Source: Larix kaempferi
Taxonomy: Eukaryota; Streptophyta; Pinopsida; Pinales; Pinaceae
NCBI GenBank assembly: GCA_027924585.1
Contig: BSBM01001719.1
Coordinates: 32,346,001 to 32,410,000 of the forward strand
DNA length: 64,000 nt
Direction: 5' to 3'
This document shows, piece after piece, positions 11,846 through 22,410 of this stretch (positions within the stretch are counted from its first letter, which is position 1; each line of letters begins with the position of its first letter). The notes beneath the pieces are model-generated. The model did not search any database. It saw only the letters and a program-made list of their open reading frames with translations, and was not told where the DNA came from. Made by a program: the position numbers and the translations under genes.

Positions 11846-12447
11846 TTTAAGATTTAATATGCTAAGACAGAAAATAGCAGCATTACATTCCATTTCACAA
11901 TAATAGCATATATAGGATCACTGAAGAAATAACAAGCACAGCATAAACACAAGAGACACAGATTTATCCTGGGAAACCCTCATGGGGTAGAAAACCCAGT
12001 AAAGCTTCCTCAATATAGATGACTAGCAATATACAAAGATGTAACCCTAAGCATAAGCTCCTCCTTCTCCATAGCAGAACTCTCCTCCACAAGTGCGCCA
12101 CTCTCAAGTGAGTGAGTGTTTCAAATGAGGAACACACCTCCTCTATTTATACACTACTCTGACATATCTTTTACACAAGTACACGTAGGCTCGTATTTAA
12201 CCAATGGGTTAAATACCCCACTACAACTGACTGGGACGACCCCTCTAGGGTGGTCTAATAACCCTTTGACCCACATAACACATACAGGGCCGACCCCCAC
12301 TAGGGAATTCTAATAACCCGAGTTATCACATTCCGACGGAGGAATAAACATCTCCGGATATACAATAAGATCTTCACGGAGGAATGAAACATCTCCGGAA
12401 TAATAAAGTACAAATATAATATTCTTTGAAGTTACAATATCTCAACA
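11846..12447 (-). repeat. Copia-A 3' LTR
   Basis: 602 bp, ending AACA at 12447 beside the purine tract. The opposite edge has lost the G of TG (TTTAAG against TGTTAAG at 18792). It carries internal repeats around GGTGGTCTAATAACCCTTTG shared with the Copia-B LTR, which suggests related subfamilies. Confidence 0.9.
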
Positions 12448-12456
12448 CTCCCCCTT
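12448..12456 (-). other. Copia-A polypurine tract
   Basis: The minus strand reads AAGGGGGAG immediately before the 3' LTR. This is the primer for plus-strand DNA synthesis. Confidence 0.8.
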
Positions 12457-12654
12457 AATGAGAAGGATATTATAACAGCATCTGCACAAGCAAGGAGTCA
12501 TCAACATCATACATGATACATCTATAAATCATTGGAAGCTTTCTCAACATCATCAGTAACTCAAGCAGTTACTGGAGCATCAACATCTTCAGTACTGAGT
12601 CTTTATCTTCTGCAGCACTCGAACAGCTACAACACGATCAACATCTGGATCCTC

Positions 12655-12860
12655 ACGATCATCAGCATCGTCATCACACGATCATCAGCATCATCATCAT
12701 ACGATCATCAGCATTGACATCACACGATCATCAGCATCGTCATCATACGATCATCAGCATCGTCATCACATGATTATTAACATCATCATCATACGATCAT
12801 CAGCATCATCATCAGCATCGTCATCATATGATCATAAGCATCGTCATCATACGATCAATC
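12655..12860. repeat. ACGATCATCAGCATC tandem array in Copia-A
   Basis: About eight copies of a roughly 23-24 bp unit with core ACGATCATCAGCATCGTCAT, showing small variants. It lies between the purine tract and the next arrays. No coding evidence. Confidence 0.8.
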
Positions 12861-12889
12861 TTGTTCTTTTTAGGACCTATGTCCATGGA

Positions 12890-13080
12890 TGATGCAATCT
12901 TGTCATGTACCTTTTGAACCAAAGTCCAAGGACGATCCAGTCCTGTCATGTACCTTTTGAACCGAAGTCCAGGGACGATCCAGTCCTGTCATGTACCTTT
13001 TGAACTGAAGTCCAGGGAAGATCGAGTCCTATCATGTACCTTTTGAACCGAAGTCCAGGGACGATCCAGTCCTATCAATT
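12890..13080. repeat. 43-bp tandem array in Copia-A
   Basis: Four to five copies of a 43-bp unit containing TGTCATGTACCTTTTGAACC and a GTCCAGGGACGATCCAGTCC segment. Part of the repeat block between RNase H and the 3' LTR. Confidence 0.8.
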
Positions 13081-13142
13081 CTCGGAGACCTCATGTCTAC
13101 GGCTCAATTCACAGGACCAAAGTCCAAGGATGATCCAATCCT

Positions 13143-13862
13143 TACCGTACATTTAGGACCACGTCCAAGGATGACTTAATCCTCAACCGTACATTTAGGA
13201 CTACGTCCAAGGATGACTTAATCCTCCACCGTACATTTAGGACTACGTCCAAGGATGACTTAATCCTCCACCGTACATTTAGGACTACGTCCAAGGATGA
13301 CTTAATCCTCCACCGTACATTTAGGACTACGTCCAAGGATGACTTAATCCTCCACCGTACATTTAGGACTACATCCAAGGATGACTTAATCCTCCACTGT
13401 ACATTTAGGACCATGTCCAAGGATGACTTAATCCTCAACCGTACATTTACGACTACGTCCAAGGATGACTTAATCCTCTACCGTACATTTAGGACCACGT
13501 CCAAGGATGACTTAATCCTCAACCGTACATTTAGGACTACATCCAAGGATGACTTAATCCTCCACCGTACATTTAGGACCACGTCCAAGGATGACTTAAT
13601 CCTCAACCGTACATTTAGGACTACGTCCAAGGATGACTTAATCCTCCACCATACATTTAGGACCACGTCCAAGGATGACTTAATCCTCAACTGTACATTT
13701 AGGACTACGTCCAAGGATGACTTAATCCTCCACCGTACATTTAGGACCATGTCCAAGGATGACTTAATCCTCAACCGTACATTTAGGACTACGTCCAAGG
13801 ATGACTTAATCCTCCACCGTACATTTAAGACCACGTCCAAGGATGACTTAATCCTCAACCGT
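13143..13862. repeat. 42-bp tandem array with 84-bp higher-order pattern in Copia-A
   Basis: About 17 copies of a 42-bp unit (core CGTACATTTAGGACTACGTC then CAAGGATGACTTAATCCTC). In the right-hand half the copies alternate between CTCAAC and CTCCAC types, giving an 84-bp repeat. The unit is 14 codons long, so frames stay open on both strands through the array. I treat these as a by-product of the period, not proteins. Confidence 0.95.
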
Positions 13863-13863
13863 C

Positions 13864-14568
13864 CACCAAGGACTTCATTCTCGAAGACATACGTCTACGG
13901 CTCTTCTTTTGGACTGAAGTTCAGGGATGATCCAATCCCCTCACATGTTCACCAAGAACTTCATTATCGAAGACATACATCTACGGCTCTTCTTTCGGAC
14001 TGAAGTCCAGGGGTGATCCAATCCCCTCACATGTTGACCAAGAACTTCATTCTCGAAGACATACGTCTACGGCTCTTCTTTCAGACTGAAGTTCAGGGAT
14101 GATCCAATCCCCTCACATGTTCACCAAGAACTTCATTCTCGAAGACATACGTCTACGGCTCTTCTTTCGGACTGAAGTCCAGGGATGATCCAATCCCCTC
14201 ACATGTTCACCAAGAACTTCATTCTCGAAGACACATGTCTATGACTCTTCTTTCGGACTGAAGTCCAGGGATGATCCAATCCCCTCACATGTTCACCAAG
14301 AACTTCATTCTCGAAGACATACGTCTACGGCTCTTCTTTCGGGCTGAAGTCCAGGGATGATCCAATCCCCTCACATGTTCACCAAGAACTTCATTCTCGA
14401 AGACATACATCTACGGCTCTTCTTTCGGACTGAAGTCCAGGGATGATCCAATCCCCTCGCATGTTCACCAAGAACTTCATTCTCGAAGACATACGTCTAT
14501 GGCTCTTCTTTCGGACTGAATTCTAGGGATGATCCAATCCCCTCACATGTTTACCAAGAACTTCATCA
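13864..14568. repeat. 86-bp tandem array in Copia-A
   Basis: About eight copies of an 86-bp unit starting CACCAAGAACTTCATTCTCG and ending CCAATCCCCTCACATGTT. The spacing between successive starts (13864, 13950 and onward) is 86. It shares the GATCCAATCC/GTCCAGGGATGA words with the neighbouring 42- and 43-bp arrays, so all three probably arose from one seed. Confidence 0.95.
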
Positions 14569-14824
14569 AAACATGTGTCAATCATGTATCCTCATCATAA
14601 AAACATGTATAACAAAACATGTATCCTCATCATCAAAACATGTATAACAAAACATGTATCCTCGTCATCAAAACATGTATAACAAATATCATCAAAAGCA
14701 TGTATACATCTATCATCAAAAGCATGTATATCTAACATCAAAAGAAAAAATATAAGATTCCTAAATCTAAGTAACTAAGTGCAGCAAATTGATGGGATAG
14801 ACTTGTTATCAGATACTATACTAC

Positions 14825-15866
14825 TCCCCCTTCCGAGGAGGGTCCTTCTGGACTATACCAAGCTTGTCTCGGAAGTATTCAAACTTTACTCGAGACAGAG
14901 GTTTAGTCAAGATATCATCAATCTAATCCTCAGTGCTTATATATTCGAGCTTGATAGCTCCTCTATGCACCATATCTCGTATATAGAAGTATCGGATCTC
15001 TATGTGTTTTGACTTATCATGGAACACAGGATTTTCAGTCATCTTAATGCAGCTTTGATTGTCACAGATAATCACAGTGGGATCCATTTCTAAGTCAAAC
15101 ACTCCATATAATAGCTTCTAAAGCCACACTGCTTCATAGCTGGCAGAGCAGACAGCCATATATTCTGCTTCAGCAGTACTGAGAGCCACACTAGATTGTT
15201 TCTTGCTGAGCCATGAGATCATGGCAGATCCAAGACTATAACATCCACCTGATGTACTCTTTCTGTCTGAGACACTTCCTGCCCAATCAGAATCTGAGTA
15301 ACCATGTAAACGGAGTTCATGACCTCCAAGATAATATAGACCAAAATCTAATGTACCTTTTAGGTACCTCACTACATGCTTTGTAGCTATTAAGTGAACC
15401 TTTCTAGGTTCTACTAGATACTGACTTAGGGTATTTACAGCAAAGCATATATCTAGCCTACTATTTGTTAAATACATCAATGACCCAATGATTTGTCTAT
15501 ATAGGGTTAGGTCCACTAAATATGATGAGTCATTAACTAATAACTTCAAGTTGGAGTCCATGGGAGTGGCCATGGCTTTATACTCCAACATATCAAATCT
15601 TTTTAGAAACTTCACAGCATACTTACCTTGATTTAAAAGATTCCTTTTGGATCTTGCCATACTTCTAGACCTAAGAAGTAGTGCATTAATCCGAGATCTT
15701 TCATTTTCATTTCTGCAACCATTTTCATGACATGTTTCTCATTCCTTGTCAGAAAGAGATCATCGTCATACAATAATGGTATGATAGGTTCATCATCCAC
15801 AACCTTAAGGTAAAGGTTAGGATCAGCTTTACTTCTGGTAAATCCCAAGCTTTGTCATGAAGCTGT
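14825..15866 (-). pseudogene. Copia-A pol remnant: late RT and RNase H
   Basis: On the minus strand the coding remnant starts abruptly within RT, at LGFTRSKADPNLYL. It passes a YVDD-site variant (LLYDDDLFLT), DLGLMHYFLGLEVWQ and GSLMYLTNSRLDICFAVN. RNase H follows with SDSDWAGSVSDRKSTSGG and ALSTAEAEYMAV, and a DILTKPLS end lies beyond a stop at about 14900. A frameshift near 15645 separates the two ORFs (15848-15633 and 15660-15118). The RT N-terminus, integrase, protease and gag are absent. Confidence 0.9.
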
Positions 15867-18779
15867 CAATTGTCCATTATTCACACTCTGCATTGAGTGA
15901 TCTTCTGCATATCTATCTGTGCCATCTCTCATCAGATGGGTCTACTAATATGAGCCTCAAAATCATTCGAACTCTGTGGTGAGTTCCTTCTTGCATCCAT
16001 GTCATATGTGTATAGAAGCCATATTCAACCTTGTAGCGAAGGTTTAGATCCACATCACCCATGATGATCATTAAGCTCATCAATTGACTACCGATCCTGG
16101 GTACCCATACAGAACCTGATTCACACTTCTTCTTTAATTACATCATTAAGAGAATGGTCTTATCTAGTCCCTTGGAGCAAAACATCTCATCATGATTCTC
16201 TTCCTCTTTCTAAGAGAATCTCTTAATCACAAGCTTTCTATAGTGTGTTTGATTTGTAAATCTTTTTTTTAACATCCATCGCTTGTTCAGAGTTCATCAT
16301 TCATCATGATCTTTCCTACAAATCAAAATTAAGTACATGATTAGTAATACTTCATAATCATCAAATCATATTGACATGATAACCTATTATGCATACATAT
16401 ATCATTTACATAGTTATGCAACTATTTTGACCAATACTTTGGCACAACACTTTCCCATATCCTGTATGCATACAGTGGCTATCTAGATGCCTTCCATCTC
16501 TTCCAGAACATACTATCGAGAGTGTGCACAACTCTCAGCATGTCAGCAAAGAGGTTTCATTCTAGACAAGCAACAATGGAATGTTTGTCCAACTTACCAA
16601 TCATATGCATATTAGTAATATACTGTTCAATGCTTTATGAATGTTTACACTCAGCATGATATATTCTAGGAATACAAATATGCATACAAGCAATATCATT
16701 TACTATTTCTAATAACAACTCAAATACTTATCTTTTATGTTTGTGTGGTTGCCTCCCACTTGATCTTCTGTTTGTCTTCTGAACTTCTATTCATTTTGTA
16801 CCACTGTGCATGCTCAAGTGTACACTAGTGTCATCCTCATGATCTCATACACAAACATACATTCATTAGTATATTCTCAATATTATCAAAACATTCTAAT
16901 TCTAAATAATCTTGAATATGTACAGTCATGATTATTAGTATCCAGGGTTTCAAGGAAGTCTTCTTTTACTCATGCATATTCTTGTTTGATCTAGTTAGTT
17001 AAATCATCAACCAAGATAAGAGACATAATATACATAAACCCTTGATTACTAACCAATCATACCAAGTATACTTACATAAGGGATCCTAACACAAGGTAAG
17101 ATTCTAACATGACATAGGGAAAACATAACTGGATTAGTATACCTGCTTAGTTATGTACAACATACCTAAACAATCTCTTCAATGATTTAGAGATCCTGAG
17201 CTAGAACCTGCATGTCTCATAGGTTAAACATAATATAACAAAGTCATACATACCTCGTGAGTCTTTGTCTTCATGTTGTCATGGTCATGGAACTTGATTT
17301 GTCTTTTTTGATGTACCTGTATCTTGTTAGCAGACAACATCAACCTCACACAACACCATAATGCATAAGTACAATCATATAGCCCTAATCAATGAATGTC
17401 TTCGATCATTCACATGCATTCATATTGTTACTAGGGTGATAAGACAATTAATAACATTAATTAAGATTGTACTAATAAATAACATGAAGACAAACACATT
17501 ATGAACTTAATCAAGAATCAGATTTCAAGGCATACCTGAACCTCCTTAAGTCATACCTGTCGAGACTTTTGTAGTCTTCTTATGTAAGGCCTTAGCCTCA
17601 ACTCCCCCTGAAACTTGATCTGGAGCTTGATTAGGGTTTGCTAGAGAAACCCTAAAAATTCAATCTTTGACTTTCACACTTCTGAATGGATGGAAGAATG
17701 TGTCTTGCTGAGCTGATCAAACTAGCATTCTTCAATTTTGAAATCTCCAAAATTTGACCCCTCAAAATTGCCTTCGAAACTTCTGGATCTTCTGGAGAGG
17801 AACCCGAACTAGGGTTTGATGAAGCCCGGTCTTCTACCCAACCAAAAATTTGATCTTGGTCTCTAAATTTCAATTTTCCTGAGTAGCATTCAGCCGTGGA
17901 CTCCAATTCCAAAAATTCTAACTTTCTCCGAAACCCTAAATTCCGGAAGCCATGAATAAAGGTGCTCCAAAAATAATTCTGTTTTGACAGAAATATGTAC
18001 CTGATTGTTTCTGCTATAACTCTAAAAATTTTTCTCCAAAGGGTTTGAAAACTTTTTCTACAGTATCCTGACCTGTCATCTTTCCATCTTGACAGGTCTA
18101 ACCTCAATTGGATTTTCTGAGAGAGAGTTATGCCAAGTGTCGCAACGTGACCTGTTTATGGGATAATACAAGAGAGCGAACTTGTACAGCGTGCCACGTG
18201 TCACTGTTTGAAATTCGGCCTCCTAAAAATTTTCCTGAGATATCTCACTCTGTCATCTTTCCATCCTGACAGGTTTGACCTCAATTGGACTCTCTGAGAG
18301 ATAGTTATGCCAAGTGTCGTAACATGACCTATTTATGGGATAAAACAGGAGAGCGAACTTGTACGACATTCCACGTGTCACTAGTTCAGCTTCGGCCTCT
18401 AAAAACGTTTCCTAGCATAGTACAGTCTGTGTACTACCTGTCACTTTTTACGAAATTTCATTTGGGTCTTCCTAGCCCAAGTTATGACCTTTTTTCCTAG
18501 GTCACCTGATTTTGACTGAGATCTGGAAGAGGCAAAAACCCTAACTTGTACTGATCATAACTTACAAAGGACAACGAATATGAGGGTGCCCTTTGGACAC
18601 AAGATACCTGGAGATGTTATATACGACCTGTAAAGGTTTCAGATCCTGAACCTTCGCCAAAATGGATTTATAGTGAAAGTTCCACGATGAATGGTTTTTG
18701 ATATATAAAACCCTAACCTTCAAATTGTCGTAAGTAAAGCAAGTGTCGTAAGTGCCATACCTTGCCTTCCTTCAGTTTA
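15867..18779 (-). other. Copia-A non-coding leader
   Basis: 2.9 kb between the primer site and the pol remnant with no supported ORF. It shares many segments with the Copia-B leader at 22411-25459, for example ATGTCAGCAAAGAGGTTTCA (near 16540 and 22673) and AGCCCAAGTTATGACC. Near the 5' end, about 180-bp repeated segments carry an inverted repeat (ACCTGTCA 18071-18078, TGACAGGT 18090-18097). It may hold packaging or dimerisation signals, but this is inferred. Confidence 0.7.
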
Positions 18780-18791
18780 GCTCTGATACCA
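18780..18791 (-). other. Copia-A primer binding site
   Basis: The minus strand reads TGGTATCAGAGC, an initiator tRNA-Met type, directly against the LTR edge. Confidence 0.9.
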
Positions 18792-19394
18792 TGTTAAGAT
18801 TTAATATGCTAAGATAGAAAATAGCAGCATTACATTCCATTTCACAATAATAGCATATATAGGATCACTGAAGAAATAACAAGCACAGCATAAACACAAT
18901 AGACACAGATTTATCCTGGGAAACCCTCATGGGGTAGAAAACCCAGTAAAGCTTCCTCAATATAGATGACCAGCAATATAAAAAGATGTAACCCTGAGCA
19001 TAAGCTCCTCCTTCTCCATAGTAGAACTCTCCTCCACAAGTGCGCCACTCTCAAGTGAGTGAGTGTGTCAAATGAGGAACACACCTCCTCTATTTATACA
19101 CTACGCTGACATATCTTTTACACAAGTACACGTAGGCTCGTATTTAACCAATGGGTTAAGTACCCCACTACAACTGACTGGACCGACCCCTCTAGGGTGG
19201 TCTAATAACCCTTTGACCCACATAACACATACAGGGCCGACCCCCACTAGGGAAGTCTAATAACCTGATTTATCACATTCCGACGGAGGAATAAACATCT
19301 CCAGATATACAAAAAGATCTTCACGGAGGAATGAAACATCTCCAGAATAATAAAGTACAAATATAATATTCTTTGAAGTTACAATATCTCAACA
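18792..19394 (-). repeat. Copia-A 5' LTR
   Basis: 603 bp, TGTTAAGATT to CTCAACA in plus orientation. I count about 18 differences from the 3' LTR by eye. Confidence 0.9.
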
Positions 19395-19395
19395 A

Positions 19396-19844
19396 AGAAT
19401 ACAAGAGATAGTCTTCTCCTAGCAGCAGAGCCTCCTCCTCCACAAGTGCGCCACTCTCCCAAGTGTGAGTGAGAGAATATAATGTGTAAAATGAGAGAGA
19501 CACACTCTCTATTTATACACTAACTTGACTTGACATTTACTCAACTAGGTCGGCCTCAACTTAACCACTTAACATAATGCTAACTGGGCCAACCCCCACT
19601 AGGGTGGTCTAATAACCCTTTGACCCACATGGCCGACCCCTAATAGGGTGGTCTAATAACCCTTTGACCCACATGACTTATACAGGGCCGACCCCAACAA
19701 GGTGGTCTAATAACCCATCAAGTATAAGTTACGACACTTACAATATAAATGACGACACTTCCGTATAGAGGAATAATAACATCTCTATAGGAATACAATG
19801 TACATATATGTGAAATACATTATAAAGTTACATATACATCAACA
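19396..19844 (-). repeat. Copia-B 3' LTR, inner fragment
   Basis: Continues the LTR interrupted at 11845. With the AGAAT duplication counted once, the two fragments total 646 bp, the same as the intact 25472-26117 LTR. It contains three partial copies of a roughly 46-bp unit with GGTGGTCTAATAACCC. Confidence 0.9.
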
Positions 19845-19853
19845 CTCCCTCTT
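19845..19853 (-). other. Copia-B polypurine tract
   Basis: The minus strand reads AAGAGGGAG beside the 3' LTR, the counterpart of the Copia-A tract. Confidence 0.75.
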
Positions 19854-20084
19854 AACTAGGAAGGTATTTCTCGACACAGGTCTTCTAGCACAAGTCATCT
19901 TCTCTGGATCATCGTCACTGGATAATCGTCACCGAGTCATCATCATTGTCACTGCTGCTGCTATCTCAATCAATCTCTAAATCTACTCATCATAGGAAGT
20001 TCTACAGAGCCAGTCCTTTTTCATACTAGATGTAGGCCCACCACCTGCGGGTCTTCGTCATCACTGGCCATACTGTGGAATCCT

Positions 20085-20660
20085 CAGGACTTATTATGTG
20101 CATCACAAAACCTAGCTGCAACATCCCAGGCTATTACGAGCACACAGCTCTACCTGTCAGATATCCTAGGAGCACATTACATGTGACCCATCACAAAACC
20201 TGGCTGAAGAATCCCAGGATGTTACGAGCACACAGCTCTACCTGTCGGATCTCCCAGGAGCACATTACATGTGATCTCACCACAAAACCTGGCTAAAGCA
20301 TCCCAGGATGTTACGAGCACACAGCTCTACCTGTCGGATCTCCCAGGAGCACATTACATGTGGTTTACCACAAAACCTGGCTGAAGCATCTGAGGCCTTT
20401 TTCATCCTGTCCAGATCTCCTAGGAGCAAATTACATGTGGTCATGGAAAAACCTGGTTGAAGCATCTGAGGCCTTTTTCATCCTGTCCAGATCTCCCAGG
20501 AGCAAATTACATGCCATGGGACAAAACCTTGCAAGAGCATCTCAGGATGTTACGAGTACACAAATCCAACCTAAAGATCTCCCAAGGCACAAATTACATG
20601 TCCTCATAGAGAAATGTCTCGAAAGAGCATCCCAAGCTGTTACGGGTACACAATTCTGAC
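20085..20660. repeat. About 88-bp tandem array in Copia-B
   Basis: Six to seven copies with starts near 20102, 20190, 20279 and 20368. Each contains ACAAAACCTGGCTGAAGCAT, CCCAGGATGTTACGAGCACA and CTCCCAGGAGCACATTACAT words. The later copies are diverged and shorter. It occupies the same position as the Copia-A arrays but is unrelated in sequence. Confidence 0.9.
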
Positions 20661-20699
20661 CTATAGAATCTCCCAGGCATGCTCATCTGCACAACCTGA

Positions 20700-21250
20700 T
20701 CCACGGCCACAAAGTATCATCCTAATACTCACCATACATCATCCTGATGTACACATGATCATCCTGATCATCATCACTACATCGTCCTGATGCATGTCAT
20801 CTGGAGAAGCTCATCATCCACGATCATCTTGATCATACAATGCATCCACCTGATGCATACCAAGTATCTACCTGATACATATCATCATACATGATCTACC
20901 TGATCATACAATGTATCCACCTGATACATACACAGATACATGATCCACACAATGTATCCACTTAATACATATCAACATACATGATCTCAGTATCCACCTG
21001 ATACATATATAGATACATGGTCCAAGCATCCAACATGATGCATATACAAATTACATACAAATGATCCAACTGATCATATCCAACATCCAACATGATGCAT
21101 ACATACATAAATGATTCAACTGATCATATCCAACATCCAACATGATGCACATATATATATATATATATATATATAAATGATCCAACTGATCATAACAAGC
21201 ATCCAACATGATGCATATACATATACAGAGTAGTAACTGGAGCATCGTCC
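20700..21250. repeat. ATGATCC/TGATGCAT short-repeat array in Copia-B
   Basis: Imperfect repeats of palindrome-rich words (CATGATGCATA, CTGATCATA, CCACCTGATACATA) with a (TA)n run near 21150-21173. Low-complexity satellite-like sequence without coding potential. Confidence 0.8.
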
Positions 21251-21409
21251 TGATTCTCATCATCCAGCACTTACATCCACAGCCATGTGAAGGATCCTCC
21301 TTCCGACATGCTTGGAATGGATTCTACAAATGTGTCCATCACTTTTTCCTCGAAGTGTCATCAATCTGAAGAACACCAAGCCTCTCTCTGAAGTACTCAA
21401 ACTGCACTC

Positions 21410-22410
21410 TGGCAAACGGCTTGGTCAATACATCTGCAACCTACTCATCCATCGCAACATACTCTGATTCAGCTATACTTAGTGCTACGCAGGACTGCTT
21501 ATTGCTAAACCAAGAGATCACACCTGATCCCTTTCTGCAGCACAGCCTGCCCAATCTGAATCAACATAACCCTGCAGGTTAAACTTTTGATTCGCATCAT
21601 ACTTGAGCCCATAATCCACGGTACCCTTCAGGTACCTCAGAACATGCTTTACAGCAACCAGGTGAACACTCCTCGGATTTGTCAGGAATTGGCTCAATGT
21701 GTTCACAGCAAAACAAATATCTGGTCTCGTGTTCATCAGGTACATTAAGAACCCAATCATCTAACGATACATAGAGACATCAACTGGCTCAGATGAAGCA
21801 TCACATAGAAGCTTTAGATTCGATGCCATAGGTGTGGCCATGGCCTTGCAATCCATCATCCCGAATCTCTTCAGGATATCTACTGTATACTTCCCTTGTC
21901 CAAGGAAGATTCCATCTGCACTCTACCACACCTCCATGCCAAAAAACAAATAGTTCATCATCCCCAAGTTCTTCATCTCGAACTCGGAAGCAAGCTTCCG
22001 CTATGTGTCGGCAATCAATCTGTCATCTCCTGTTACAAACAGGTCATCCACATACAGGAGTAGAATCACAGGATTCCCTTCCTCAACCTTGTAGTAAAGG
22101 TTGGAATCCGCTTCACTCTTGGTTAAGCCCAAACTAGATAGAAATTTGTCTATCTTACCAAGTTCTGCACACATATATGACTACACCATTCAAGAAGGTT
22201 ATCTTGAAATCCGTCTGGTGTATCTTCTATTTCATCACTTTTATATTTCTCTATGCTTCCATCTGCAACATGCTTGATCTGATAGTTCCATTTGGAAGTC
22301 ACAACAGACTTCCCTTCAGCTCTTGGGACCACAACCCAAACATAGCTCTTCATGATCAACGGATCATGCCATCCTTCCCGTATCTTGGGAACTTCAATAT
22401 CTTCAATAGA
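21410..22410 (-). pseudogene. Copia-B pol remnant: partial RT and RNase H
   Basis: Minus-strand reading shows an early RT piece (SYVWVVVPRAEGKS to ADGSIEKYK, 22360-22260). After a break comes the catalytic part with an intact LLYVDDLFVTGDD, FEMKNLGMMNYL, and PDICFAVNTLSQ, then the start of RNase H (DSDWAGC). The RT middle between these pieces is missing. Several stops and shifts are present. As in Copia-A, only late pol survives, and gag, protease and integrase are absent. Confidence 0.85.

Larger units (their letters stand above)
11846..19394 (-). mobile_element. Copia-A: reduced Ty1/Copia-type element nested in the Copia-B LTR
   Basis: LTRs at 11846-12447 and 18792-19394 bound a 6.3-kb interior in minus orientation, with primer site (18780-18791) and purine tract (12448-12456). 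AGAAT flanks both sides (11841-11845 and 19396-19400, with one extra A at 19395). The interior has the same plan as Copia-B: 2.9-kb leader, late RT plus RNase H, then tandem arrays. No gag, protease or integrase can be found. LTR identity is about 97% by eye, so this is the youngest layer. Confidence 0.9.

Noticed and set aside
13143-14003. Long ORFs on both strands in the 42-bp array as repeat proteins
   Set aside because: The period is a multiple of three, so any stop-free unit gives long frames. No start context or conserved protein use is visible, and the array lies in a retrotransposon.
12655-14568. CRISPR-like array
   Set aside because: The units are contiguous tandem repeats without unique spacers, in plant retrotransposon DNA.
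17652-18107. 151-aa minus ORF in the Copia-A leader as gag
   Set aside because: No gag or zinc-knuckle features. The homologous part of the Copia-B leader is not open.
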